36,422 nucleotides of DNA from a virus, in IMG/VR virus record IMGVR_UViG_3300008108_000296, positions 1 to 36,422 of that record; one strand, given 5' to 3'. Positions within the stretch are counted from its first letter, which is position 1. The number at the start of each line of letters is the position of its first letter. This document shows positions 7,191 to 16,500 of this stretch, one piece after another. Below the pieces are notes generated by a model. It saw only the letters and a list, made by a program, of their open reading frames with translations, did not search any database and was not told where the DNA came from. Position numbers and translations under genes: made by a program.

Positions 7191-8423
7191 TTAAATATTA
7201 TTTTTCAATTCTTTTACTTCTGCACGTAGTTCTTTAATACCCTCAATCAATAATGGAATTAACTTTTCATAGCGTACTGTTAAGTATTTCTCATCAATAG
7301 GTGCGGGTACAACAACTCCGCAATCAGGTAATTGATTTTGAACCTGTTGCGCTGATACACCAATTTGACGCTGTTTTTTATATCCAAGTGATACTGCTAA
7401 TTCATTTTCTTCGTAATAGAAACCGCTTAGTTCATCAATCTTGTCTAGTGCATTTTCAATTGCACCAAGTTTAGTTTTTAATCTGTCATCAGAATAATAT
7501 GCAGTGATGTTATTGGTTGCACGAATTTCACCGTCAGTACCAGATGCCGGGGTGCCTATACCTAATCGTTTAAACTGTGGTGTATCACCTGTACCAATAC
7601 CTTGGGGTGGTGAGTAGATAGCGGGGATGACGGGCCTTCCACTCAAATCTCCGTATGCTCCAGATGTTGCAACAGTTGCTAAACCAGAAACTGAACCGGC
7701 AGCAATTGCAATATTTGTTGCAGTTACAGATGTAACCCTACCTTTTGCATCGACATTGATTCTTGGAACCACTGAAGCTGTACCGAATAATCCGGTGTTA
7801 GTGCCAGCATTACTTAATCTAGCATCTGGTAATGTGCCTGAATCGATATTACTAGCATTTGTTGTATCTTTGGTTGCCGAGGCTGCAAATGTTGGATAAC
7901 CAGTGATTTGAGAAGTTGCAATTTGTATTGCAACATTTGATGCTCCGGTGATTCTTCCTTTTGCATCTACTGTAACTTGACTGACGCTTGAAGCCGTACC
8001 ATATGTTGTTGCGCTTACACCAGAATCGGCCAATCTTGCTGCAGCCAATGTACCAGAACCAATATTACCAGCATTTGTTGTATCTGTGGTTGCCGATGTG
8101 GCTAATCCTGAAACTGCACTAGAAGCAATTGCAATTGTAATGTTGGCCACTCCAGTTGCTCTACCTTTTGCATCCACTATAATTCTTGGTACAATACTTG
8201 CACTTCCATATGAACCTGATGTAGCACCAGTATCAGGCAACCTTGCATCAGCCAGTGTGCCACTAGTAATTTGAGATGTAGATATATCAATAGTAGTATT
8301 GGTGACACCAGTAATTCTACCTTGTGGATCAACAACTATAACTGGTATTGCGGCACCAGTACCATGTGTAGCCGCTACAACAGCCGTATTTTCTAGAACT
8401 GATGGCGTAATCTTTGTTGTCAT
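7191..8423 (-). CDS. tail fibre with C-terminal S74 self-cleaving chaperone
   Basis: A 410-aa protein. Residues 25-235 contain about four repeats of roughly 70 residues, each with a VDAKGR(V/I/A)TG motif (near 31, 83, 152, 224) and SGTLxxARL, a pattern typical of phage fibre shafts. Residues 270-310 lead to the intramolecular chaperone domain. YYSDDRLKTKLGAIENALDK begins at 309, and the domain goes on through GVSAQQVQNQLP to LTVRYEKLIPLLIEGIKELR and a C-terminal coiled coil. In Peptidase S74/endosialidase-type chaperones cleavage occurs before a Ser, helped by a Lys five residues on; here S311 and K316 keep that spacing. The chaperone (about 100 aa) would be released after trimer folding. It is followed by the 76-bp element. 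Ribosome-binding site AAAAAGG upstream of ATG 8423. Confidence 0.88.
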   Translation of the reverse strand: MTTKITPSVLENTAVVAATHGTGAAIPVIVVDPQGRITGVTNTTIDISTSQITSGTLADARLPDTGATSGSYGSASIVPRIIVDAKGRATGVANITIAIASSAVSGLATSATTDTTNAGNIGSGTLAAARLADSGVSATTYGTASSVSQVTVDAKGRITGASNVAIQIATSQITGYPTFAASATKDTTNASNIDSGTLPDARLSNAGTNTGLFGTASVVPRINVDAKGRVTSVTATNIAIAAGSVSGLATVATSGAYGDLSGRPVIPAIYSPPQGIGTGDTPQFKRLGIGTPASGTDGEIRATNNITAYYSDDRLKTKLGAIENALDKIDELSGFYYEENELAVSLGYKKQRQIGVSAQQVQNQLPDCGVVVPAPIDEKYLTVRYEKLIPLLIEGIKELRAEVKELKNNI

Positions 8424-8441
8424 TTATTTTGCCTTTTTATT

Positions 8442-8747
8442 TCATGCATTTTTGTTTTCATCCAACACATTTTCATAAAAATGTACATTTTCATTGGATT
8501 CAAAATTTATTTTTTGAGGATTAAATTTGTCAATTATTTGTTGATATAAAGGATGACTTGGTTCGACATTAATGATTTGAATAACGTCATTCGGTGTTAT
8601 ATTTTTTCCTTTTTCCAATTCATCCGCAACAATACGATCTTCAGGCAAAGCGTTTGCTTTAACATAGGCTCGTATAGTGTTATGTGGAAATTTCGAACTA
8701 TGTTGAATATAATCTACTTGTAAAATTTTATTGATTGAAAGTGTCAT
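8442..8747 (-). CDS. hypothetical protein, 101 aa, between two fibre genes
   Basis: A 101-aa soluble protein beginning MTLSINKILQVDYIQHSSKF, preceded by GGAG eleven bases before the ATG. It has a mixed helical/charged character (LPEDRIVADELEKGKNITPN) and an acidic, Asn-rich C-terminus (NVLDENKNA). No repeats, membrane segment or known motif is visible, and it lacks the low-complexity composition of its neighbours. Its place between the long fibre (out-of-frame tip ending 8780) and the S74 fibre would suit a fibre-specific assembly chaperone, but this rests on position alone. Confidence 0.65.
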   Translation of the reverse strand: MTLSINKILQVDYIQHSSKFPHNTIRAYVKANALPEDRIVADELEKGKNITPNDVIQIINVEPSHPLYQQIIDKFNPQKINFESNENVHFYENVLDENKNA

Positions 8748-8779
8748 TTATTTTGCTCCATTAAAAATTAAGTTTCAAC

Positions 8780-9307
8780 TTATGTACCAACTTTATATGC
8801 CATAAATCTCACACTACCTCCAGCATACCAATATCCTGCGGGCCCGCCGTTAGCATATGCTCTCCACTCATTATTAACGTCAGGTCCTATTTTATAAACA
8901 TGTTTGTTTGTGGCACTTGGATTAGTTCCATCATTTCTCCAGCCAAGAACACTGTCCATATAATATCCTCTACCGGAAGCCGCATTGGCCTCCGTCATAA
9001 AATGAGTACCTGCCCTAAAATAATCATTAGCAAATTTCATTGTAACTCTGACGTTATTACCTGCAGCTAGATAATATGGTGTTTTTTGGCTACCTAACGC
9101 CGCCCAAGTGGTGTCCTCGTTAGACCAATGCCAATAACCATAAGGTCCGTATGTTTGAAATGGTCTTGCTGCATAATAGACACTACCGTCAGCTGGCATA
9201 TAATTAACTGTATCATAATTTTGTGTTGTTAATTTAATTAATCTCCAAACATTATCAACAAGAACTTCAACGACCAACCATAGATAAGTGGTACCGCTTG
9301 CCCACAT
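8780..9307 (-). CDS. out-of-frame C-terminal tip domain of the long tail fibre
   Basis: The region encodes a folded, aromatic-rich domain of about 150-175 residues: TTQNYDTVNYMPADGSVYYA, ARPFQTYGPYGYWHWSNEDT, then FANDYFRAGTHFMTEANAAS and a C-terminus GGSVRFMAYKVGT. It lies directly after the 1368-aa fibre but in the +1-shifted frame. The only in-frame ATG near the junction (9307) has no ribosome-binding site, so a separate gene is unlikely. Dropping one base near AGTATGTGGGCAAGC (about 9294-9307) joins FQYVG to SGTTYLWLVVEVLVDN in one frame. The composition fits a receptor-binding tip. Either the assembly has an indel or the gene is truly interrupted; a programmed +1 shift has no visible signal. 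Confidence 0.6.
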   Translation of the reverse strand: MWASGTTYLWLVVEVLVDNVWRLIKLTTQNYDTVNYMPADGSVYYAARPFQTYGPYGYWHWSNEDTTWAALGSQKTPYYLAAGNNVRVTMKFANDYFRAGTHFMTEANAASGRGYYMDSVLGWRNDGTNPSATNKHVYKIGPDVNNEWRAYANGGPAGYWYAGGSVRFMAYKVGT

Positions 9308-12300
9308 ACTGGAATTTACTAGTATAAGTAACACCACCAACTGATCCCATTCCAAACGATTCTGCATAAGTAAAGTATGCTGTGCCTTGAGTAACATTTG
9401 ATGCTGAACCAGCAGTTGTGGCGTATCCAGCATTTCCAGCACTTGATGCATATCCAGCATTTCCAGCATATCCAGCACTTCCAGCATAAGTGGCATTTCC
9501 AGCACTTCCAGCATAACCAACACTCAACGATCCTGTTTGATATGAACGCAAGTAACTATCACTACCGTTTGTACCCCAAACTCTTGGTGGGTTGCTAGCA
9601 TTATTTTCGTCACCATTACTTGAATTAATGTAACCTGTTTGTAAATAACCGCTTGCATCAGTTCTTACAATTTTGTTTGCTTCATTGTTTCTATTTGCAT
9701 GTACATTTAATCCAGCAACAGTTGTTGAATTTCCAGCACTTGTAGCATAACCTGCACTTGTAGCAGAACCAGCACTTGTAGCATAAGAAACAGACTGTGA
9801 ACCAATGTTGGTGCTGTTGATATATGTTACCCAGCCACCATAATTACCATTTTGTATATTTCTGGTTCTAAGTAAATTAGCATTGTCTTCCCAACCCCAT
9901 GCAACCTGAACACCCCATAAATTAGATGCATTTGTGTGGCGCATGTTCTGTTGGAACCACCAACTTCCACCTGGACCACCAGTTGAGCTTCCTGATGAAG
10001 TATCACCACGAAGAACTGTACTTCCGGCCGGAGCGTGTGAGAAATCTGTATTCCAATTGGAATTGAAACCCATTGTTATGTTATTTGCATAAGTAGAATT
10101 CGTAGCAAATGCAGAAGTGATATTCCAATTTCCAGAAGCACCAGTGCCTGTTAATGTTGGTGCATACGAATTATAGTTACCAGAATCTAGTATAACATAA
10201 GAAGCGCCGCCTCGACTCCATCCGCCAGTTCTTAATTGGTTATCGGTACCAAGTCCAAAATTAATTGCATATAATCCAGGTCTGTGAAAAGACATGGCCG
10301 CAGCACCAGCGCCTTGTGATTGAACTTGTGGTCCTAAATGGCCAACATAAGAAACATCTTGGCCAGACACAGTATAACCTAAATCTCCAGCAGTACTAAT
10401 AAGATTATTAGCACTATCAGCAATTCCGTTAATATTCACACCTGTCAGTCTTTGGAATCCAGTTGCACGATTCAATGCAATAGAAGTTGTACCAATAAAG
10501 TGTGATGAATTGCCTAGTATAGTACTTGAAATTGTACCACCAGATAATTTATCTGCATTTAATGATGTTAACCAAGCAGGATTTGCATAACTTCCTGTTG
10601 AATACAATCCATTTGTTACTGTACCTGCATTACCGGTTATACTGTGTGAGAATGTCCAATTAGAATATACAATGTTATTTGCAAAATATTCATATACTGC
10701 ATAACCATCTACTTCGATCAATATTTTATCATTATTAACTGGTGCAACAGTCATTGTTACTTTAGAAGTACCGGAATTTAAAGTGTACTCAGATTCCAAT
10801 TGGCGAACACCATTAATATATACTCTGACCTGGTTGGCTTGACTGAATGTTGGTGTCGTATATTGTGTTGTTGAACCATCTCCAGTATATGACAATCTAT
10901 TTGATGTGATTCTGGTACCAGGCTGTGTACCTGCACCACCTGCACCCGCAGCAGTCCAATAAAAGTTACCTGTACCACCAGTTGCAAGAACATAACCTGA
11001 AGTTCCACTTGCTGTACCGGTAGCAGCTGCAACCAATGTATTGAAGGCTGATGCTGCCGATGTTGAACCAGTACCACCAGATGATGTTGACAAAGGAGTT
11101 CCTGTTACTGTCAATCCAGTAAATGATGGACTTGCGGTTGTTTGCAAATCTTGTGATGTACTAATTGCCAATGTGTTTGCAGTAACTGAATGTATTGCAA
11201 TGCCGTTATTAGATGTTAAGGTTAATGATGCACTTGTTGGTGATATTGAACCTCTTGTTCCTTTAATCTCAGCAGTTGCAGCATTAGCTTTACCGAAAGC
11301 CGCATTAGCCTGTGCAAATGCAGGCGCAATTTGTGGAGCAACGTTGTTGGCCGAAGCAAAAGCAGAATTGGCATAAGATGATGCTGAGTTGGCAGCACCA
11401 AATGCACCGTTAGCATAGAGACTTGCAGAGTTAGCTGTACGAAATGCACCGTTAGCATACAATGATGCGGAATCTGAACGACTTCTTAACCAAGTATTTG
11501 CTTGTGTTGTATTGTCATTCAGTGTTTTTGCAGCAGTCAGTGATGCAGCTTTTGTGCCATCAGTAGTTGATATTGAATCACTAAGTTGTTGTTCGGTAAT
11601 AATTCTGTAGTATGAAGCCGATTGAAAACTATCCACATCATTAATATCAAAATAATTTCCTGCTTCATTCCAACGAATTGCTGCATTTGCGGCCGCAGTT
11701 CCGGATGTTCCATCGACTGTTCTATAAACATTGAAAGATGATGTTTGATTTCTTGATGCTTGACTTAATGTGAATTCGTTTGAATTGAATACTGTTCGTC
11801 CATTGATAACAAAATTGCCAGCAACACTGAAATCTTCATTTACCTGTAAGCTCTTAACTGTTGCTTCAGCATTTTCGGCATCAATTAAATTCGAAATGCG
11901 TACATTTGGTGTCCAAACATCAGTGTTTGCTCTTATTGTGTTTGCTCTTACTGTGTCGGTTGCCCAAACATTTGCTGTATTGACACGGGAATTTGCTTGC
12001 AACCTATCGGTAAATGTGATACCATACACAGACAATGTGCCAGTATTGGCTGATGTGTTAGCTTCAAGTCTATCTGTAAATGTGGTATTATAAACCGACA
12101 ATGTATCGGTGTTTGCCGATGTATTGGCTTGAAGTCTGTTGGTGAAGGTTGTACCAGTAACAGAAGCTGTTGTTGTGTTAGTTGATACGTTAGCTTGCAC
12201 AACATTGGCATACATTGTCCAAACTACGGATGCATTAGATGTATTGGATGATGTATTAGCTTGTAACACATTAGTAAAAGAAGTTCCTGTTACTGATAAT

Positions 12301-13373
12301 GTTGTAGTATTTGCTGATGTATTTGCTTGCAATTCATTCGTGTGTGTGGTGCCAGATACAAAAGCTGTTGCAGTTGTTGTAAATGTATTTGCTTGCAATA
12401 CATCTGTAAATGTAGTACCAGTGACAGAAGCTGTTGTTGTATTGGTTGACACATTAGCTTGCACTACATTAGCATATAGTGTATGCATAACCGATGCATT
12501 AGATGTATTGGTTGATGAGTTGGCTTGCACTACATTTGCATACAGTGTGTGCATAACCGATGCATTGGAAGTATTAGATGATGTATTTGCTTGCAATACA
12601 TCTGTAAATGTGGTACCAGTAACAGAAGCTGTCGTTGTGTTTGTAGATATGTTTGCTTGTACTACATTTGCCCACAAGGTGTGTATAACGGATGCATTGG
12701 CTGTATTGGTAGATGTGTTAGCTTGTAATACATTTACCCAAGCTGTGCCACTTACACCAACAGATGTTGTGGTAACATGTGTATTGGCCTGAATAGTTGC
12801 AGTAAGAATACTTGTGTTTGCTTGCACATCATTAGTAAACACTTTGTTGTTTGCAGAAAGTGTACCTGTCAATACACTGGTATTTGATTGTATTCTGTTT
12901 GTATAAAGTGAATTATATATTGAAGCATTAGAAGTGTTAACAGAATTGTTTGATTGCAATGTTTCTGTAAATGTTCCACCTACTACAGAAATGCTTCCAC
13001 CAAACAATGAGTTATTTGCAACTCTTAGTGCTGTGTCTGATCCTAAAACGTTTAATACATTACCAACATTGGCTGTTCCTGTTGTTGCAAGACTTAGATT
13101 TCCATTTGAAAAGTAACCTTGCCCTTCCACATTCAAATTGTTTTGAATGATTGCAGAAGAACCAATACCTTGCACTGAAAATGTCTTTTGAACAATAACA
13201 TTTCCGTTTGATTGTAATGCTGTCTGTGAATTTTCTGAAAGGAATAATGTTCCAGAATCTTTGACATAATTTTCTTTGGCAAGAATGTTGTTTTCGGTAA
13301 CCAGATTGTTGGTTGCAACCATCCAATCACCAAATGTATTGGCATAACTTAATGAGGATACTGTATTAGCCAT
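9267..13373 (-). CDS. long tail fibre protein with 22-residue repeats
   Basis: A 1368-aa ORF. Residues 1-139 are beta-rich with repeats like TALRVANNSLFGGSISVVGG. Residues 140-480 hold 15 tandem 22-residue repeats of the form QANTSxNTxxASVxxTxxxNVL. Residues ~490-610 include FSVAGNFVINGRTVF and SSFNVYRTVDGTSG. Ala/Asn heptads (SASLYANGAF) follow near 645-690, then a GDGSTTQY...VYINGVRQLE beta segment and a YATSAGSATSAG repeat block before the end. The last codons (KFQYVGKRYHLSMVGR) appear out of frame, because the natural continuation is at 8780-9307. The full protein would be about 1530 aa. I infer the main receptor-binding fibre. Start at ATG 13373, with AAAAAGG upstream and one base after the preceding stop. 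Confidence 0.82.
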   Translation of the reverse strand: MANTVSSLSYANTFGDWMVATNNLVTENNILAKENYVKDSGTLFLSENSQTALQSNGNVIVQKTFSVQGIGSSAIIQNNLNVEGQGYFSNGNLSLATTGTANVGNVLNVLGSDTALRVANNSLFGGSISVVGGTFTETLQSNNSVNTSNASIYNSLYTNRIQSNTSVLTGTLSANNKVFTNDVQANTSILTATIQANTHVTTTSVGVSGTAWVNVLQANTSTNTANASVIHTLWANVVQANISTNTTTASVTGTTFTDVLQANTSSNTSNASVMHTLYANVVQANSSTNTSNASVMHTLYANVVQANVSTNTTTASVTGTTFTDVLQANTFTTTATAFVSGTTHTNELQANTSANTTTLSVTGTSFTNVLQANTSSNTSNASVVWTMYANVVQANVSTNTTTASVTGTTFTNRLQANTSANTDTLSVYNTTFTDRLEANTSANTGTLSVYGITFTDRLQANSRVNTANVWATDTVRANTIRANTDVWTPNVRISNLIDAENAEATVKSLQVNEDFSVAGNFVINGRTVFNSNEFTLSQASRNQTSSFNVYRTVDGTSGTAAANAAIRWNEAGNYFDINDVDSFQSASYYRIITEQQLSDSISTTDGTKAASLTAAKTLNDNTTQANTWLRSRSDSASLYANGAFRTANSASLYANGAFGAANSASSYANSAFASANNVAPQIAPAFAQANAAFGKANAATAEIKGTRGSISPTSASLTLTSNNGIAIHSVTANTLAISTSQDLQTTASPSFTGLTVTGTPLSTSSGGTGSTSAASAFNTLVAAATGTASGTSGYVLATGGTGNFYWTAAGAGGAGTQPGTRITSNRLSYTGDGSTTQYTTPTFSQANQVRVYINGVRQLESEYTLNSGTSKVTMTVAPVNNDKILIEVDGYAVYEYFANNIVYSNWTFSHSITGNAGTVTNGLYSTGSYANPAWLTSLNADKLSGGTISSTILGNSSHFIGTTSIALNRATGFQRLTGVNINGIADSANNLISTAGDLGYTVSGQDVSYVGHLGPQVQSQGAGAAAMSFHRPGLYAINFGLGTDNQLRTGGWSRGGASYVILDSGNYNSYAPTLTGTGASGNWNITSAFATNSTYANNITMGFNSNWNTDFSHAPAGSTVLRGDTSSGSSTGGPGGSWWFQQNMRHTNASNLWGVQVAWGWEDNANLLRTRNIQNGNYGGWVTYINSTNIGSQSVSYATSAGSATSAGYATSAGNSTTVAGLNVHANRNNEANKIVRTDASGYLQTGYINSSNGDENNASNPPRVWGTNGSDSYLRSYQTGSLSVGYAGSAGNATYAGSAGYAGNAGYASSAGNAGYATTAGSASNVTQGTAYFTYAESFGMGSVGGVTYTSKFQYVGKRYHLSMVGR
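11934..12956 (-). repeat. tandem 66-bp repeats coding for 22-residue units
   Basis: Fifteen full units plus one 11-residue half unit, in frame within the long fibre. The consensus is QANTSxNTxxASVxGTxFTNVL; alternating subtypes contain either MHTLYANVV or TGTTFTDVL. Units 5, 8 and 12 (QANxSTNTTTASVTGTTFT) are almost identical, as are units 6 and 7, indicating recent duplication or gene conversion. The half unit (QANTSILTATI) suggests an underlying 11-residue period. Confidence 0.85.
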
Positions 13374-13374
13374 T

Positions 13375-13593
13375 TTAACCTTTTTCTAATAGTTTTAATA
13401 ACAAACTTTTTATTTCCGTTATATCTTCCCTGAGCACTTTGACCTCAGACTTAACATTATTTATTTCTTCTTTTTGAGACTCCAGGGCCCGGCGTTTATT
13501 CAAATATTCATCTAAACCATTTTTATCTTGGTTTATAATTGCACCGGTTCTGGTGTCCCTAACAAGTTTTGTACCTTCAACTCTCAAATACAT
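13375..13593 (-). CDS. small coiled-coil structural-region protein (72 aa)
   Basis: A short protein whose N-terminus reads MYLRVEGTKLVRDTRTGAII and continues NQDKNGLDEYLNKRRALESQ. The C-terminal half is a heptad-patterned helix (EEINNVKSEVKVLREDITEI KSLLLKLLEKG). I choose ATG 13593, two bases after the TGA of the giant gene, rather than the TTG at 13599 that overlaps it. Small proteins of this kind sit between the giant structural gene and fibres in related phages. It could be a coiled-coil adaptor or an assembly factor; the function is not known. Confidence 0.7.
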   Translation of the reverse strand: MYLRVEGTKLVRDTRTGAIINQDKNGLDEYLNKRRALESQKEEINNVKSEVKVLREDITEIKSLLLKLLEKG

Positions 13594-13595
13594 AA

Positions 13596-16500
13596 TCAAC
13601 CAATCGAACTATTGATATTTGAAGGCAGTGCAATACATCTCATGTCTGTCAAATGAGGTACAATAGTTGTATCTGTAGTCAACAAAACAATTTTGATTGC
13701 AAACTGATTGAATGAGTTATATGTTTGGCCATTTGTTGATGTATAAGAAACATAACCTTGTTCTGTACCTAAACTTCCTGGTGCAAAAGTATATTCATGC
13801 AAATCACCTCTAAATTTAGAATACAATGTGTTAGAATTCTTTGTTTTGGTCATTAGGATCCAAGAACCATCAGCAAAAGATTGTGTATCATTTCTATTCA
13901 AAATCTTGTAGTACACTTGTATATCTGTTTTTGCAGGACGATATGCAGACAAATAGACATTCAAATCTCCAGAATCAAAACCTGCTTCCAACACAACCTT
14001 CTTGGTTACATATCTTGTTGTTGCAGGACCACCATTCTTAGAAGTTTCACCTGTAATGATTGCAGATGCACCTGCCGCAGAACCACCAGAAACATCAATC
14101 GAAACAGTTGGTGTTTCTATGTATCCAGAACCTGGTGTTGTTAGATAGATTGAAGTAATTTTACCAGCTTCAATCACAGGTGATGCATAAGCTTGTGTGG
14201 CATTTGCGCCTGTTGGTGCAGAAATAGAAACTGTTGTATTGCCTGTTGCATAACTATTTCCTTGCGACACAATAGATATCAAACTATTTGACAATTCACA
14301 ATTGTTTATGTTGTATTGAACTGTAAATACAGTAGTACCAGCATCAGAAATGACTGGAGAAACTGCATTATCTTGTGATGATAACTGGCCGTACAATGAG
14401 AAAGATGTTTCCGAATTGGCAACCAAAACTCTTTGACGTTGATTATCATCCAAATAAATGTGTTCATACATTGTTGTACCAAAGTTACCTGGATTTATTG
14501 AAACTTGGCCAGCAGATGTACCACTTTGCAGTGTTGCATCATAGGTATAGTTGATTGAGGTTGATGATGGAACAAAATCGGTTGTTGATATATTAAAAGC
14601 ATCCACTAATATATTAGAATTTGATGTTGTTGATATCAAATCTGTCATTGTGTTTGCATTTTTGTAGAAATCAATTTCAGAATCAACCAAAGTTCTTTGT
14701 GGCAACTTCTTAGGTACAACCATTCTAATTGATGGTGTGACTGATGTGTTGAACACACAACGATCAATTGTAAACATCACAGATTGATTTTGGTCAGCTT
14801 CCCATGTTTGTGAATTCTGAGAAAGGAATAAACCACCAACATAGTGTGCAGCTGATATTTTTGTAATTGAACTTGGATATGGATCAGTTGATAGATTTTT
14901 TACTGTTGATGGTAATGCTTCTTCATTGTTTGATGCGGTCCACAATGTGTACTCATTAGACAAAGATTTAACAATAAATGCATATAATACACCAGATTGA
15001 ATATACACTGGAGAAGTAAAGGTAAATTCAGTGTATGTAGTTGAATCTAAATGCTGCGGAGTTGAAGAAACTTTAACTTTAGTTGGATCCAAAGTAACCA
15101 CTGAATGGTCCAATGTTACTCCATTTGGATAACCATTTAATGTACCAACAATTGATAATGTTATTGGTGAACCATCATTTGTTGATGTTGGTTTTGAAGC
15201 AAAGAACACTCTGATTGAAGAAAGAAAAGCACCATTTGGAAAGTTTGTCGGATCAATCTGGAAAGTTTGAGCAACAGGATCACCAGTCCATGGTGGTGGC
15301 GGTTGCAAATCTGTAATTATTCTTCTTGTTTGAACTTCTGATGTGTTGGTTGTATAAGAAGAATCTTTATACAATGTTTGTTTGAAAGTATCTTTTGCCC
15401 CAGATGGTGATGCACCAAAATCAATAGTTTGTCTATTGATTTGCAAACCTTCCGCATAGAAAGTACCTTCAGCATATGTTGTTACTGTGCCAACATTGTT
15501 ATTGATACGGTTGTCTAAACGAAAGACTTTTTGGCCGGTGTGAAAAGTATTTGCTGGTACAGTGAACACACCAAAGAAATCACCACGTTCATTGGATTCA
15601 ATCGAACCTGTAGTTGAACCAATAGAATATGTTTCTTTATCTGGTAATCCAACAACTGAAGATACTACTATAGGTGTTGCAAGTGTTGCAACTTTTGTTG
15701 ATCCATCATAATCTGAAATCACAGCTGATTGGCCAGGATTTGCACCAGAAGTTATGTAAATCGTTAAACCATTATAGAAATCATTTACACTTGATGCTAA
15801 TGGTGATAATTGTATTGATGTAAGAGATGTTGAATCTTTTAATGTACCACTGTAGTGTTCACTAGAGTTACTAAATTGTGTTGCAACAACACTACCCGAA
15901 GCAGTAGATGACTGATAAACACCTGATGCATTGAAGAATCCGTTTTGTAAAGCTAAACCATTATTGTATGTGGTTGTCTTAAAGTCATTTGAAACATATA
16001 AACGAATCTTGGTTGTATCTGTGTAGTTGTACACACCTTCAACTTTACCTGTAGGTGTGAATGTACCAGCTGAATAGTAACCGATAATGTCGCCAGCTTT
16101 AAATGTACCAGTCACGGATGCAACTTCAATTGTATTCAATCTGCGAACATAAGAATCAACACTTACATTATCAAAGAAAGCATATAACTTGGTTTTAATT
16201 AACAGGTTAGAAGCTTTAATCATAATCTGCTGTGGTTTGATCCACGGCAAAATACTAATATCATTTATGTAACCATTATTCAATGAATAGGTGTTATCTA
16301 TTTTGTTGTATGGTCCAAGTATATTAGTTTGTTGTTCTTTAAACTTTGTCAGGTAAGTTGAAGAAAGTGTGGAATTCTGTATGGTTGTTTGTTGCAATCC
16401 AGTTGATCCACCCGTCCAACCAACACTATTAGATACTGTTGCCCAGGGGCTAGATGTTTGTGACTGTAAACTTGTTGCTGATGTTCCAGGAACTGTTTGC

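Noticed and set aside
9310-9523. N-terminal part of the 247-codon frame containing the fibre tip
   Set aside because: The MLEVLDMLEMLDM-type sequence is the out-of-frame reading of the AGSAGYAGNAGYA repeats; only the part below about 9307 is genuine coding sequence.
12139-12792. Plus-strand 217-codon open frame opposite the long fibre
   Set aside because: It is the reverse reading of the 22-residue repeats: valine-rich, repetitive, without ribosome-binding site or promoter, and fully inside a coherent minus-strand gene.
11934-12956. CRISPR array
   Set aside because: The periodic repeats are in-frame protein-coding 66-bp units without conserved repeat/unique spacer structure.
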